Source: Serripes groenlandicus (Eukaryota; Mollusca; Bivalvia; Cardiida; Cardiidae). From it: a stretch of DNA of 64,000 nucleotides. The DNA is taken from NCBI GenBank assembly GCA_031761405.1, contig JASEVX010000003.1, forward strand, positions 115,995,747 through 116,059,746, written 5' to 3'. A program made the position numbers and the translations under genes. The stretch's first letter is position 1; every line of letters begins with the position of its first letter. The notes beneath the pieces were generated by a model, which saw only the letters and a list, made by a program, of their open reading frames with translations, was not told where the DNA came from and did no database searches. Positions 44,653 to 54,837 of the stretch are shown here, piece by piece.

Positions 44653-45077
44653 TTAAGTATCCTTAAATCACCGCGAAAAGTCCCTTGATGATGTTCAAAT
44701 AATTGGTTTCATTTTCTTCGAATTCATTTCTGATAAGATAAAAGAGGTATCTGTATTTTCTTTCAATCACGAACACAAGTTACCGGTGGCTTTAAATTTA
44801 CGTTAACATTTGGTAGAAATGGAAACCTTTAATGGTCTTTGAAAACTGTGTCATGTGTAAAGTCAAGGCTTAAATTAGCAAAATGCGCTTAAGTATCTAT
44901 GTAGGTAAAACAAGGTTCCAAAAATAGATGCCAACTTATCAACCTTATTGATTGACCTCATCAATACCAAACTACCATGAGTTCAGGTGATACACACGCA
45001 GTGCCTTGTGTTGATTCAACAGACTACGTGCAAACCAAAAGTGTGCGACCTATATGCGCAATGATGGATCATAAAGT

Positions 45078-45150
45078 TGTTGGTATATGTCTATATGTTG
45101 GTATATGTCTATATGTTGGTCTATATGTTGGTATATGTCTATATGTTGAG
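45078..45150 (+). repeat. 20-bp tandem repeat (TTGGTATATGTCTATATG)
   Basis: About four copies with one shortened unit. Confidence 0.85.
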
Positions 45151-45198
45151 AAATATTCTCACCAGACAGTGGTTTATCAATATGTAGCCTTTCCTTCT

Positions 45199-45430
45199 TT
45201 AACACTTTCCCTCATATAGACGCTTTCTGACGCCTCTGCAGCAGACAGCTTTTTGAAAACATAGTGACGAAAAAGAAGAAATTGCACAAAACGAGCAATT
45301 TCTCCTTTTGCCACAATGTTTTCCACTTTTTGTCATAGGTTATCCATTCAATTATGGAGATTTTCTATTTTCTGACAAAATACGTTCAAAGTCGTCTGCT
45401 GCAGTATTGTCGTATGAGGGAAAGGGTTAA
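45199..45430 (-). mobile_element. TTAA-type MITE, full length, reverse
   Basis: TTAA at 45199 and 45427. Ends TTAACACTTTCCCTCATATA and GTATGAGGGAAAGGGTTAA. It contains GGTTATCCATTCAATTATGG, the subtype marker in reverse. Confidence 0.9.
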
Positions 45431-45462
45431 GCGTAGGTATAATTTAGAATAATATATTTATC

Positions 45463-45655
45463 GCCTCGGAGCTGTAGTAATACAGCCTCGGTGCTGTAGT
45501 AATACAGCCTCGGTGCTGTAGTAATACAGCCTCGGTGCTGTAGTAATACAGCCTCGGTGCTGTAGTAATACAGCCTCGGTGCTGTAGTAATACAGTCTCG
45601 GTGCTGTAGTAATACAGCCTCGGTGCTGTAGTAATACAGTCTCGGTTGCGGGAAA
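45463..45655 (+). repeat. 22-bp minisatellite grown from a SINE head
   Basis: About nine copies of CCTCGGTGCTGTAGTAATAC+AG. The unit resembles the start of the type A SINE head (GCCTCGGTGGTGTAGTGG). It sits directly upstream of the rest of a type A SINE (45656-45870). Confidence 0.9.
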
Positions 45656-45870
45656 TCTAGGATTTGATGCTCGGTCGGGTCATACAAAAAAATATAAATA
45701 TAAATAAAATGTTAGTAATGGATGCCCTCCTTGGCGCTCAGGGTTGCGGAGCTAGCATTACGACTGACTGGCTGGTGTCAGAATAAATAGACCAGATGTA
45801 CTGGTAACTTCTCCCGGAAAGGCAGTGATATAACTGGAATGTTGTTGAAAGCGGCATAAAACTCCAAACA
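45656..45870 (+). mobile_element. tRNA-derived SINE, type A, head replaced by the minisatellite
   Basis: GATGCTCGGTCGGGTCATAC (end of the tRNA-like part), CCTCCTTGGCGCTCAGGGTT, ATTACGACTGACTGGCTGG and GAAAGCGGCATAAAACTCC match 27991-28195 in order. Confidence 0.85.
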
Positions 45871-46024
45871 ATAAAACAATATTCCGGTTAAAAGCAGATT
45901 CTTAGTAAAAAAGAGTACGAATGATGTAAAAAACCCGAAGCCGTATTTATGAAACTGCAATTACACACGATGTTATACAAATTTGATTACACTGTAATTG
46001 ACATTTCAAAGGCTTTGTTCGTAG

Positions 46025-46098
46025 ACAACTGTAGGGCGTCGGCCTCTCTTACAAAAGGTCCTGGATTCGATTAGCGTAATGAGTGTCTAAGTTGTCTG
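46025..46098 (+). mobile_element. SINE type B, head fragment
   Basis: AACTGTAGGGCGTCGGCCTC, GGTCCTGGATTCGATTAGCG and TAATGAGTGTC match the first 75 bp of the SINE at 24687 with a damaged A box. Confidence 0.6.
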
Positions 46099-46414
46099 TT
46101 AACATTTTCATAGTTTTATAGTTCTATCGTTTCTTTCGTGGAAAGGGGTAATTTAAAAAAGAAGTTAGACATCTCCATCTTGAATTAAATGATTTGAAAC
46201 ATGTCATGCGAAAGCCGACCTGTGGCATGTTGCGACAAAGGCATGCATAGATCCGGTTGCAGCTCTGCGCAGTCCGACCAAGGAAAAAGCTATACTCAAG
46301 GTAAACCAACATTAGCAATATCAATACACGTGTGTAACACAGGCTTTTTGACATCCATGCTAAAGGATTCAAATGGAAGCGCTGATGCGCTTGTATCTGG
46401 ATATAAACTAAATG

Positions 46415-46682
46415 CAGATAACCTACGGTTGATATTTACAGATAACATACGATTGATATTCACAGATAACCTACGGTTGGTATTTACAGATAACCTACGG
46501 TTGTTATTCACAGATAACCTACGGTTGTTTTTCACAGATAACCTTACGGTTGATATCACAGATAACATACGGTTGTTATTCACAGATAACCTACGGTTGA
46601 TATTCACAAATAAACTACGGTTGATATTTACAGATAACCTCATGTTGATATTCACAGATAACCTACGGTTGTTATTTATAGA
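46415..46682 (+). repeat. 24-bp minisatellite, open on both strands
   Basis: About eleven units of ACAGATAACCTACGGTTGAT+ATTC. The period is a multiple of three, so a frame of 169 codons (46201-46710, plus) and one of 119 codons (46296-46655, minus) stay open across it. The plus translation is an 8-residue repeat of IFTDNLRL type. No flanking gene structure supports expression. Confidence 0.9.
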
Positions 46683-46689
46683 TCGTAAC

Positions 46690-47420
46690 GCATGCGTTAT
46701 CGGTCTCTAGTCGTTCAAGCATCAACGAAGCCGTTTTAGAACGGTACTGACCAAAATACATTATTCAATGAAAAGATTGTTCGAAGTAACACGTGGATGA
46801 CTTGCCAACAACCAATTTCAATAACCAATGTCGTAGCGTGATATAAGGTAAGACGGATTGACAGTGATCCATAAGAGTCACTTTGTAAAGACAGCATGTA
46901 AACAACCAACCCTAAGGCAAAAGCGACCAGTGTAGAACCAGATCACTCAACACATTCTCTCAATCTGATCTAGTAATCAACTGTTCGCCAAATAGTCCAA
47001 GAGGGTTTCAAGAAGCCTTTGTTCACCTTAATCCACTAGGATCCTTAAGAATGGAAGCGATGGCAGATCTTCTCGAATACGGGTGCTAATTAATGTGTGT
47101 GGTTTTTACAGAGCACTGCTCAGAAACTTAAAGACAAAACTAAAACGTGTGAACTTTGTATAGTAGGTCTTCCAAAGGGAAGAGAGTCAGAATCACTAAA
47201 ACCGCCAAAACGTGTGCTTTTTTTCCATGGAGAATTGTCGAGGGATATTCTGGTGATGCTCCAATCTTGTTGAACACCCTGTCAAGTAATTAATGGAGCT
47301 AAACTAACTCCTGGAATCACTCGCCAAGGATATTAAACCAATTCCCCCCAATTATTTTTCGCATCCTCTATTGACACGGTCGATTTATCACAGCTCTATG
47401 CTATAGTCAATACAATACAA
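46690..47420. other. No gene or clear repeat recognised
   Basis: Mixed sequence without long frames. GAGCACTGCTC at 47112 also occurs near 6148. Confidence 0.4.
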
Positions 47421-47425
47421 TACAA

Positions 47426-47605
47426 CAGAGGACTAGATCAGACAACTTTTCACAATATCTCTCTTATTGCACACTCAAACCCTATGGTGTGGGTACTCAA
47501 AAGAATCGTCTCACTGAGACGATCCTTTTGAGTACCCACATCATAGGGTTTTAGTGTCAATTAAGGATCTTAAAATATGAACAATTCCCCTTATCTAGAG
47601 CTCTG
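47426..47605. mobile_element. Hairpin MITE with CTAGATAAG ends, copy 3
   Basis: Starts CAGAGGACTAGATCAGAC and ends CCCCTTATCTAGAGCTCTG. Central palindrome AAAAGAATCGTCTCACTGAG and mirror. Flanking CCCTATGGTGTGGGTACTC is mirrored by GAGTACCCACATCATAGGG. Confidence 0.85.
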
Positions 47606-47871
47606 AATACAATATTTTATTTCGATGCTGAGTATGTATATTCTACATAAAAGACAGCCCTGCAATATAGTATAAATCGTGATCAGAGGGCAATCAAAGG
47701 TGTTATAATGAAAACAATATCAGAATGATATTGATGATAAGAGTAAAAGAAAATAAAGTGAGAAAAAAAGAATTAAGGTACGTACTGGAAGCTAGAAGTA
47801 TAGATTATTATTTTGGTATAACACGTACATGGGAACACCTTAATCAGTTCACTTAACTCTTTAACTCGCAT

Positions 47872-48061
47872 GACTCTTCATCGTGCGCAGATGCAATAAG
47901 ATGCAATCACGCCTCATTTAGTAGTTTTTATCAGAGTTTTCATTTATTTCTATACACCATTGCCTGAAAGTGAAAGATCTGATGCCCGAATGCATAGGCT
48001 CGCATGAGTTTTCATCGTGCGCAGATGCAATAAGATGCAATCACGACTCATTTAGTAGTTT
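47872..48061 (+). repeat. About 130-bp tandem repeat, left part
   Basis: ATGACTCTTCATCGTGCGCA, GATGCAATAAGATGCAATCA and CTCATTTAGTAGTTT occur twice, with TTTCTATACACCATTGCCTG between. It stops inside a T run at 48061. Confidence 0.85.
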
Positions 48062-49318
48062 GTGTGGCGATTGGTTTGACAATCGCCACAATGCTAACAG
48101 AAACAACAACAACGAACAATATTTACATAGTCGGTTTTGAAAAATCGGTTGATATTTATTTTCCTTACTGCAAACTAATTTACTCACATCCGTTATAGTT
48201 CCATCATTGATGCAGATACGCGATTAATAATAATTATTTCAGTGCTACTTTGGTACCGGATTGTTACTAATATTTGAGTTTTATCGAGACATTATCTACA
48301 TAGAGTTAAAATATGTAAATATTATATTCGTCATGATTTGGCAGATAATAAATATCATTGCGCGTTCTGTCTTGCAAATTACGGCAAATAACTCTGATGA
48401 TACTCAAATCTAGAAATTCCAAAAGGTTCTATAAATAGCTCGCGATACTGGTGTTCTTAAATCTCAATATTATAAACGCTTCATTTTGTAATTGTTTAAA
48501 TAGATGAAAGCGTCTAGATGATAAGACTGGTTTAGAAAGGTTTAAAGGACACGTACACACGTTATGTATACACGTCTACACGTTCTAGAGTCAATTAGCA
48601 ATCAATGCTGAAAGTGTAGCCTTATTTAGTTTGGAGATCGATCATTATAATATATGCCTATATTTTTATAAATTGAACAGTTTGGCAAATAGTGAAATTG
48701 TGCTTTTTGTGCATGTTTTGTGTTTGTTATTGCACTCAAATTTTTCGAAGCAGTTTAACAACCTCAGAAACATATAAATACACTGTTTATATGTCTCTGA
48801 CAACCCTCAATCATGCAATGTGAAGGGACTTAATTAAATAGACCTGTTTAATATCGGACATTATTGAAACAAACACCATACTAATGGATACTGTTTTCTC
48901 TCCTTTCTTGATAATTTTGTCATTTCTAAAGTGTACACACTATTTTATCTTAATATGGCCTAGCGACCTGGTGATGAACATGTGATTACCCGAACAATAT
49001 AGATTACAAATAGCCATTCTAATGAGCTAAAACGGTAGCTGGTCTATCGAGTACCAACTAGATTTTTCATAAATTTGGAAAGGCCTAATTTTGAACACAT
49101 CATGACCAGTTTCAGAACGTAACTAAACAATCACCAAGACAACATTCTAGCAAACTAACATTATTTGACTGTCAAAAGATGCAGGGTTGATACATTCTCA
49201 AATTGATCCGCACCAGAGTGCACTATTATTGAAAAGCGCAAGCCCTACACCGATATACTGCTTGTTACTTTGCAGAATTTTCCATACGATCGCCACTACA
49301 TTGCCATTGGCGCTTTGA
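48062..49318. other. 1257-bp insertion inside the 130-bp tandem repeat
   Basis: The left repeat ends AGTAGTTT and the right resumes TTATCAGAG; joining them restores the unit exactly. Near the left end is a hairpin GTGGCGATTG/CAATCGCCAC, and near the right end CGATCGCCAC. It contains the 35-bp palindrome at 48765. No coding content. Confidence 0.65.
48765..48799. mobile_element. Second tiny palindromic hAT-like insertion
   Basis: CAGAAACATATAAATACACT then GTTTATATGTCTCTG is nearly the sequence at 35577-35612. Flanks ACAACCT and ACAACCC form an imperfect target duplication. Confidence 0.6.
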
Positions 49319-49725
49319 TTATCAGAGTTTTCATTTATTTCTATACACCATTGCCTGAAAGTGAAGGATCTGATGCCCGAATGCATAGGCTCGCATGAGT
49401 TTTCATCGTGCGCAGATGCAATAAGATGCAATCACGACTCATTTAGTAGTTTTTATCAGAATTTGCATTTATTTCTATACACCATTTCCGGAAAGTTAAT
49501 GATCTTATGCCCGAATGCATAGGCTCGCATGAGTTTTCATTGTGCGCAGATTCAATAAGATGCAATCACGACTCATTTAGTAGTTTTTATCAGAATTTGC
49601 ATTTATTTCTATACACCATTTCCGGAAAGTTAATGAGCTTGTGCCCGAATGCATAGGTTCACGTGCGTTCACTGTAATAATTCGCATCAAGACATCTAAT
49701 CTCCAGATGTGGCCTTCTTGTTATT
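49319..49725 (+). repeat. About 130-bp tandem repeat, right part, with hairpin plus CTTGTT end
   Basis: Three further units (ATTTATTTCTATACACCATT, GATGCCCGAATGCATAGGCT). The array ends at ACATCTAATCTCCAGATGTG (small hairpin) then GCCTTCTTGTTATT. That resembles the 3' tag of the modular elements. Confidence 0.8.
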
Positions 49726-49952
49726 AAACATAATCAATTTAATGTCCGATATACTTCATTGATAGGCGAAGTTCTTAGTACATGGGATAATTGTTTAACA
49801 TCGAACATGACTGTAACACTATGAATTGTGCTCATACCTTTTGCTTCGGTATATGGCAGTTTTATTTACGACCCATCCAAACCTACACACATCCAAACAT
49901 ACACACATTCAAACAGTACACGTTTACTGTGGTAACAAAAACACTAATTTAT

Positions 49953-50234
49953 ATGAGCCGTTCCACGAGAAAACCAACATTATGGACTCTGCGTAATGTA
50001 TCCACTCAGATCAGTCTGCGCAGTCCTCGCAAGCTAATCCGGGTCGACATATTCCGTCTTAGGGGGATAGAGGTATAGTGCAGGGACACTATATGTAATA
50101 TAGTGTCCCTGTATATTGTAATGATTCCTGAAACAGAAAATACACAGGAGGCGAAAAGTGTCATGCTTAGGCTGATCCGGGTCGATACTTAACGCAGAGT
50201 CCACAATGTTGGTTTTCTCGTGAGACGGCTCATA
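49953..50234. mobile_element. ATGAGCCGTT MITE, full length, carrying a palindrome insertion
   Basis: ATGAGCCGTTCCACGAGAAA at left and TTCTCGTGAGACGGCTCAT at right. Interior matches 38110-38308 in reverse except for an extra 31-bp palindrome with short flanking repeat at 50081-50111. Confidence 0.9.
50081..50111. mobile_element. Third tiny palindromic hAT-like insertion, 31 bp
   Basis: CAGGGACACTATAT and its perfect mirror ATATAGTGTCCCTG joined by GTA. Flanks TATAGTG and TATATTG. Other MITE copies have only one TATAGAGTAATGATT here, which shows the uninserted state. Confidence 0.75.
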
Positions 50235-50394
50235 AAATACATGATTTTCTAGTTCTTGAAGTCTCGAGGTATCTGGCGATAATTTTAACTTTTATTAATG
50301 ATTCTCTGGGATGTGTAAAGTGTAAAATGATTTCTCGGTCTAGTCTGTCAAACATCATGAATATCACACGCTTATACAATGTCCAACAATATAC

Positions 50395-50610
50395 AAACGC
50401 ATTTTATTTCATCTGCGACAGACGATTTCTGAAAGCATTTTGGAAAAAAGGTGAAATTGCTCTAAATGAGCATTTCTACTTTTTTGCCACAATATTTTAA
50501 ACTATATGCAATACATAGATGTACACTTTAATTGAAAGAGAGTTTCCGGAGTATAGCTAATACGTTTTCAATGTCGTCTAAAAGCTAAAGTGTTATGTGT
50601 GGGTTTAAAC
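50395..50610 (+). mobile_element. TTAA-type MITE, degraded
   Basis: TTTTGGAAAAAAGGTGAAATT, GCTCTAAATGAGCATTTCTA and TTTTTTGCCACAATATTTT form the central palindrome. The right end has ATGTCGTCTAAAAGC and ATGTGTGGGTTTAA. Confidence 0.55.
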
Positions 50611-50884
50611 GCGACCATGACCTTACTTAAAATTATCAGATGTACTTGATTGATTATTTCCCCAAACCCAAAAAGGCGTAGCTGCAATTGGTCACAACAT
50701 ACAGTAACGTCTGTCATGAAGATCCCCCTCCTACTTCGCGACTGTCGTAAAGTATAATTAGACTGAACATAATGAGACCGGGTTACTTTATAGACGTTTG
50801 TCATGCCAGATAGATTCAAACAGCAATAGTGTGTGTGTGTGTCGTTAAAGACCACAAGGATGTAATTCCTTTACACTAATCTGC

Positions 50885-51095
50885 GTTCGACTGGAGTGCA
50901 GCGCTAGGTAGTCGCGAATTCAATACCCGTCCGGGCCTTACCACATACTTTGTAGAATTGTAGTAATGGCATTTCACTCATTGGCGGCTAGCAGTTCGAA
51001 TGACTCGTTGGTGTATGTATAAACTAATCAGTATTACTGGTAACGCGGTGGAAAAGAAATGGTTGTTTTTGTAAGTAGCTTAAAACACCAGACGA
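50885..51095 (+). mobile_element. Degraded SINE
   Basis: A weak B box in CGAATTCAATACCCGTCC, then ATGACTCGTTGGTGTATGTA (compare ACTGATTGGCTGGTGTCAGG) and a tail GTAGCTTAAAACACCAG. Confidence 0.5.
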
Positions 51096-51800
51096 AGGGT
51101 TGGTACCGGTTATGATGACGACCTTATTGGTATAAACAATGTGTCTGTGATTTCGCCAACCGTCGTTCAACCGTAACAATGAAAAGTCTGCATTGTACTT
51201 AACCGTTATGGCACTACCCGAAACTCTTTTTTTTTCAAATGTCAGACAATCTAGCACACATGCAAAAATACGTTGTTTTTTTTACTCGGTATATGACTAT
51301 TGACGTTTGTACTTAAGGGTATTTCGACCGGAATTACCGTTTGCTGATTGGTCAAAACAACTATTTAGTAGAATTAATAACATACTGGTTTGTAATTATT
51401 TTTTGTGACAGAATATCGATTAGATACTCTAACGAAATTATTTACTTTTCATTCTGTCAGAAAATCAAGTGCAGTTGCTCGAAAACCCCGGATTTTTCAG
51501 ACGGTATAATCAATAAAATGCTTTCATGCTTAATAATATTCGACTAGCAAATACTGTAAAACGATTAGTATTGATGTATTTTTGTCAAATAACAGTTCAA
51601 TAATCAAACAACAAACATTAGTTTAGCATTCTATCCAAAGCATTTAAACATTGTGTAAACGTACAAACGATCCGCGAGGCCGAAGTGTGCAGTTGTTACC
51701 AGTGTCGCCGAATTTCCAATGAACGCTCTTGCCAGGTGCTTCTGTATGTTGGGAAAGAAAGCCACAATCAAACCAGTCATAAACTTCACATGCATATCAA
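51096..51800. other. No gene or clear repeat recognised
   Basis: AT-rich; short open frames without recognisable products. Confidence 0.4.
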
Positions 51801-51804
51801 ATGC

Positions 51805-51958
51805 TCGTATAGATCTGGTAACTGCCTTTTACAGGTCTTCTCAGATTGACCTTTGGTTCAGCCAATCAAATTACGATAACAAAATAGTGACAGGGGAGAG
51901 AACCCATATAAAACAACGAGATAGAGAAGCGGTGATTGCCGAGTGTTCCGACGGTAAT
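51805..51958 (+). promoter_or_regulatory. Repeated promoter-like block, copy 1
   Basis: CAGCCAATCAAATTACGA (CCAAT box) is followed about 36 bp later by ATATAAAAC (TATA box), then ACGAGATAGAGAAGCGGTGA and TTGCCGAGTGTTCCGA. A second copy with the same order is at 54838-54995. No gene is recognised downstream. Confidence 0.45.
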
Positions 51959-52212
51959 CTATGCATTTTGATAACATAACCGATCGTTGAGAGTAGCTTG
52001 CGATTTCTTTGGACTGCAAAACAAGTATTTAGGGGAAATTGGAGACGATTTTTTACTTTGGGTCTGATTTTTATGAGATTGGAGAGAAAACCGTGACAAA
52101 ATTGTCAGAAAACCATTACCAACCGTAGTCCAAAAAGCACTGTTTTTATAACAGAGTTCTACGCCTGTAGGGAGACTCTTCCACTTATCTATAACGTTGT
52201 TTCTTAGTCGAT

Positions 52213-52340
52213 GTGTTTTTTTACCCTTTGCCATGTACAGCAATTTTAAAGAAGATTACCTTGAACACATCTAGGCAAACATATGGAAACTCTCCGTTTG
52301 TCACAATCGTTTCAAATGTCGCAGGGGCGTAGCTTTGCAA
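52213..52340 (+). mobile_element. TTAA-type MITE, deleted version, copy a
   Basis: TTTACCCTTTGCCATGTACAGC, AACACATCTAGGCAAACATA, TGGAAACTCTCCGTTTGTCA. The same variant recurs at 52507, and a MITE of another family sits between. Confidence 0.55.
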
Positions 52341-52353
52341 TAATCAATGTGTA

Positions 52354-52500
52354 GGCCGTCTCGTGAGAAAATCAACATTGTGGACTCTGCGTAAAGTATC
52401 GACCCGGATCAGCCTAAGCATGCCACACTGGCGTACCCGTATATACACTTTTCGCCTCCTGTGGATTTTCTGTTTCAGGAATCACTACTCTATACATCTA
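52354..52500. mobile_element. ATGAGCCGTT MITE, left half
   Basis: CCGTCTCGTGAGAAAATCAA, CATTGTGGACTCTGCGTAAA, GTATCGACCCGGATCAGCCT, TTCTGTTTCAGGAATCACTA; it stops at CTATACATCTA. Confidence 0.75.
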
Positions 52501-52506
52501 TTTTTG

Positions 52507-52660
52507 TTACCCTTTGCCATGTACAGCAAAGAAGTTTACATTGAACACCTCTAGGCAAATATATGGGAACTCTCCTTTTTTCACAATCGTTTAAAAAAAA
52601 AAGGTCGTCTGCTACTGGTGCGTCATAATGTATCGTCTGAAAGTAGGAAGTCGGTAAAGA
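52507..52660 (+). mobile_element. TTAA-type MITE, deleted version, copy b
   Basis: TTACCCTTTGCCATGTACAG, AACACCTCTAGGCAAATATA, GGTCGTCTGCTACTGGTGCG, TCGTCTGAAAGTAGGAAG. Confidence 0.55.
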
Positions 52661-52699
52661 ATATGAGTCTGGAACGAGTCAAACTAGGTGTTGGTCAGA

Positions 52700-52908
52700 A
52701 GGTACAGTTATTACTCCGGGTCTAACCAAATACTCTCAGAAAGGTTGTAATGACTTCCTCCTTGGCACTCAGTGCTTTGGAAATAGCCCAACGACAAATG
52801 CCTCGTTGTCAGTATAAATAATAACGTAAGTACTTGTATATAACCCAGAGAACACCGTAATTTATGACTAAAAGTGTGTTAAAACTGGCGTAAAACACCA
52901 TTTGATTA
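52700..52908 (+). mobile_element. Degraded SINE
   Basis: CTCCTTGGCACTCAGTGCTT, AACGACAAATGCCTCGTTGT+CAG and the tail AACTGGCGTAAAACACCA follow the body order of type A. The head is unrecognisable. Confidence 0.6.
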
Positions 52909-52920
52909 GTTATTGACTTA

Positions 52921-53949
52921 GGGATGGGAACGAATACTGAAAACGATATTCGAATATTCGTTTTACTTATTCGAATATATTCGAATATTCGTTTTTCGAA
53001 TCAAAAATCGGTATCCGATTTCAGGTTTATTCGAATGCTGGTACTCTTCCATTTCTTTTTTCAAATAATGGCGATTTTCCAAGTATAAGTGTAAGCTATT
53101 GTTTACGTATATATTGCATGTTTTCAACTGTTCTTACACTCTTTTTTTTCTCAACAGATATATTTGAATTTCAAGTTGAGGTAAATCAAGAAAAGTATCC
53201 ACTCGAAACGATAAACAGAATTGCAACGTTTTCTGATCCGTATAATTATTCAAGTGTCGCTTGGTTACCGAATTTAATATTTAACCGAATCAAATAACTA
53301 ACGAAGTAATGATATATTTTATTCATACAAAAGGCAAAGGAAGTTGTAAGAAAACTAAATTGCAGACGATTCAATTTGTTTGCTGATGTGAATTCGATTT
53401 TAAAGATGTAAAGAGGAAAGCTGCATACTTTTGAGACGTACTGCTATGTTAAATATGATTGATGCAATTGTTGCAATAGCTGTCTATGATGTAACTATCG
53501 ACTAGGTTTTGGTTAAGCTGGGAGGTTTTTACGAAAATTGACTTTCACTTTCGTAATGATATGCAGATTGTCACCGTTTATACATGTGTGTTTGTTAAAC
53601 ATATCGATCAAACCGGTCGTCAACGTGATGTCTGGTTACACATGATACGAACTCGGGTAAACGTACGCGTGACAATTATCGATTTTATAATTGATACTTG
53701 AGGTTTGACATACGTTGTAAAAACACCACAAACGAAACAAACACACTCTTTATCACTTCACCCTTAATCATGCTTAATTCCAACTCGCGACCTCTGTCAG
53801 AATTGTACAAATAATTTTTTTTGTTCACTTTTGATTTCTTAAAACAAAAAATCGTAAACTGAAAACGAATATTCTTATTCGAAAACAGTATTCGAATATT
53901 CGTCCTTTTTTCGAATATTCGAATATTCGTATATTCGTTCCCATCCCTA
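52921..53949. mobile_element. About 1.03-kb inverted-repeat element, GGGATGGGAACGAATA ends
   Basis: The left end GGGATGGGAACGAATACTGA is mirrored by ATATTCGTTCCCATCCC at right. Next to each end lie clustered TATTCGAATATTCG palindromes (52950-53040 and 53860-53935). The interior is AT-rich with no coding capacity. Target duplication is unclear. Confidence 0.75.
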
Positions 53950-54124
53950 GAACTTATTGTCCATCTGAATGTAGGTGGACAGTGACGGCTCTGAAGACAA
54001 CGTGCGAATGCACGACTTGCATCTTCTTACCTTGCATGCATTGTCTAGTTCTCCTGAATAAACGTGTTATGCTATAATCTGAGATTTATTAATTTGGTTT
54101 AAAGCCGTTTTCAAAATAAAGTAT

Positions 54125-54350
54125 GTCATGTCACGGCGGTCAGTTCACCTGCTGTTTCTTACCTTTTTACACCAGAACTCTAAACAACAGTCTGTCCAAC
54201 ATAGACAGGCATTATCTTGGTGGAAGAAGCATGACGCTTGACGCAGTGACTTGTTCCAAACGTCGAAAAGAGTGTTGGTCGAGCTGGGGCTCGAACTAAC
54301 CTCCCATGGATTGACATCCAGTGTCCCTAATGATTGAGCAACTGGGGTTC
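54125..54350 (-). mobile_element. SINE type C, reverse
   Basis: TCACGGCGGTCAGTTCACCT, ACACCAGAACTCTAAACAAC, AAGCATGACGCTTG. The head contains a B box GGTTAGTTCGAGCCCCAGCT (minus strand) and GGGACACTGGATGTCAATCC. Confidence 0.75.
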
Positions 54351-54837
54351 GACTGTTATTATCTGAGAACCAGGGACATATAAAAGCTTGTATTAATAGA
54401 AACATTTTGTTATTCCAACTTTGGAATAAAAAGCTCATTTGCAACGCAGACAACTTGGCAAAGAGTTATTCGAATATTGTGCCAGTTGATTCTAGTTCAA
54501 ATTAACAACCTATTCAATAGTTCGGCCTTCTGGCAAGTCAGTTGACATACAGCCCATGTAAAGGTGGTATATTGAACAGGAGTACTTTATTTATTGAGCG
54601 GGGTTCCACTTAAACCAGTCTTAACGCAACTGTTACACGCACTCACGCTAAATGGATATTGCTTTAGAGAAGTGACTTGATACTTTCTTTGACTTGGAGC
54701 AGTGTTAAGGAAGATAAGATTTGCCATATTGATCTGGAGCTACACTGGCCTCAAATAACATACGTTTGATCTTCACCAACATATTTTTAATCACCCATTC
54801 GTATTTAAATCGGATATAAACCTCGTTGCAGTATAAA

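Noticed and set aside
45427..45687. 86-codon minus frame with YYYSTEAVLLQHR-like repeat
   Set aside because: Translation of the 22-bp SINE-head minisatellite.
52213..52660. Tandem duplication of a gene fragment
   Set aside because: Both halves are shortened TTAA MITEs with an ATGAGCCGTT MITE fragment between them.
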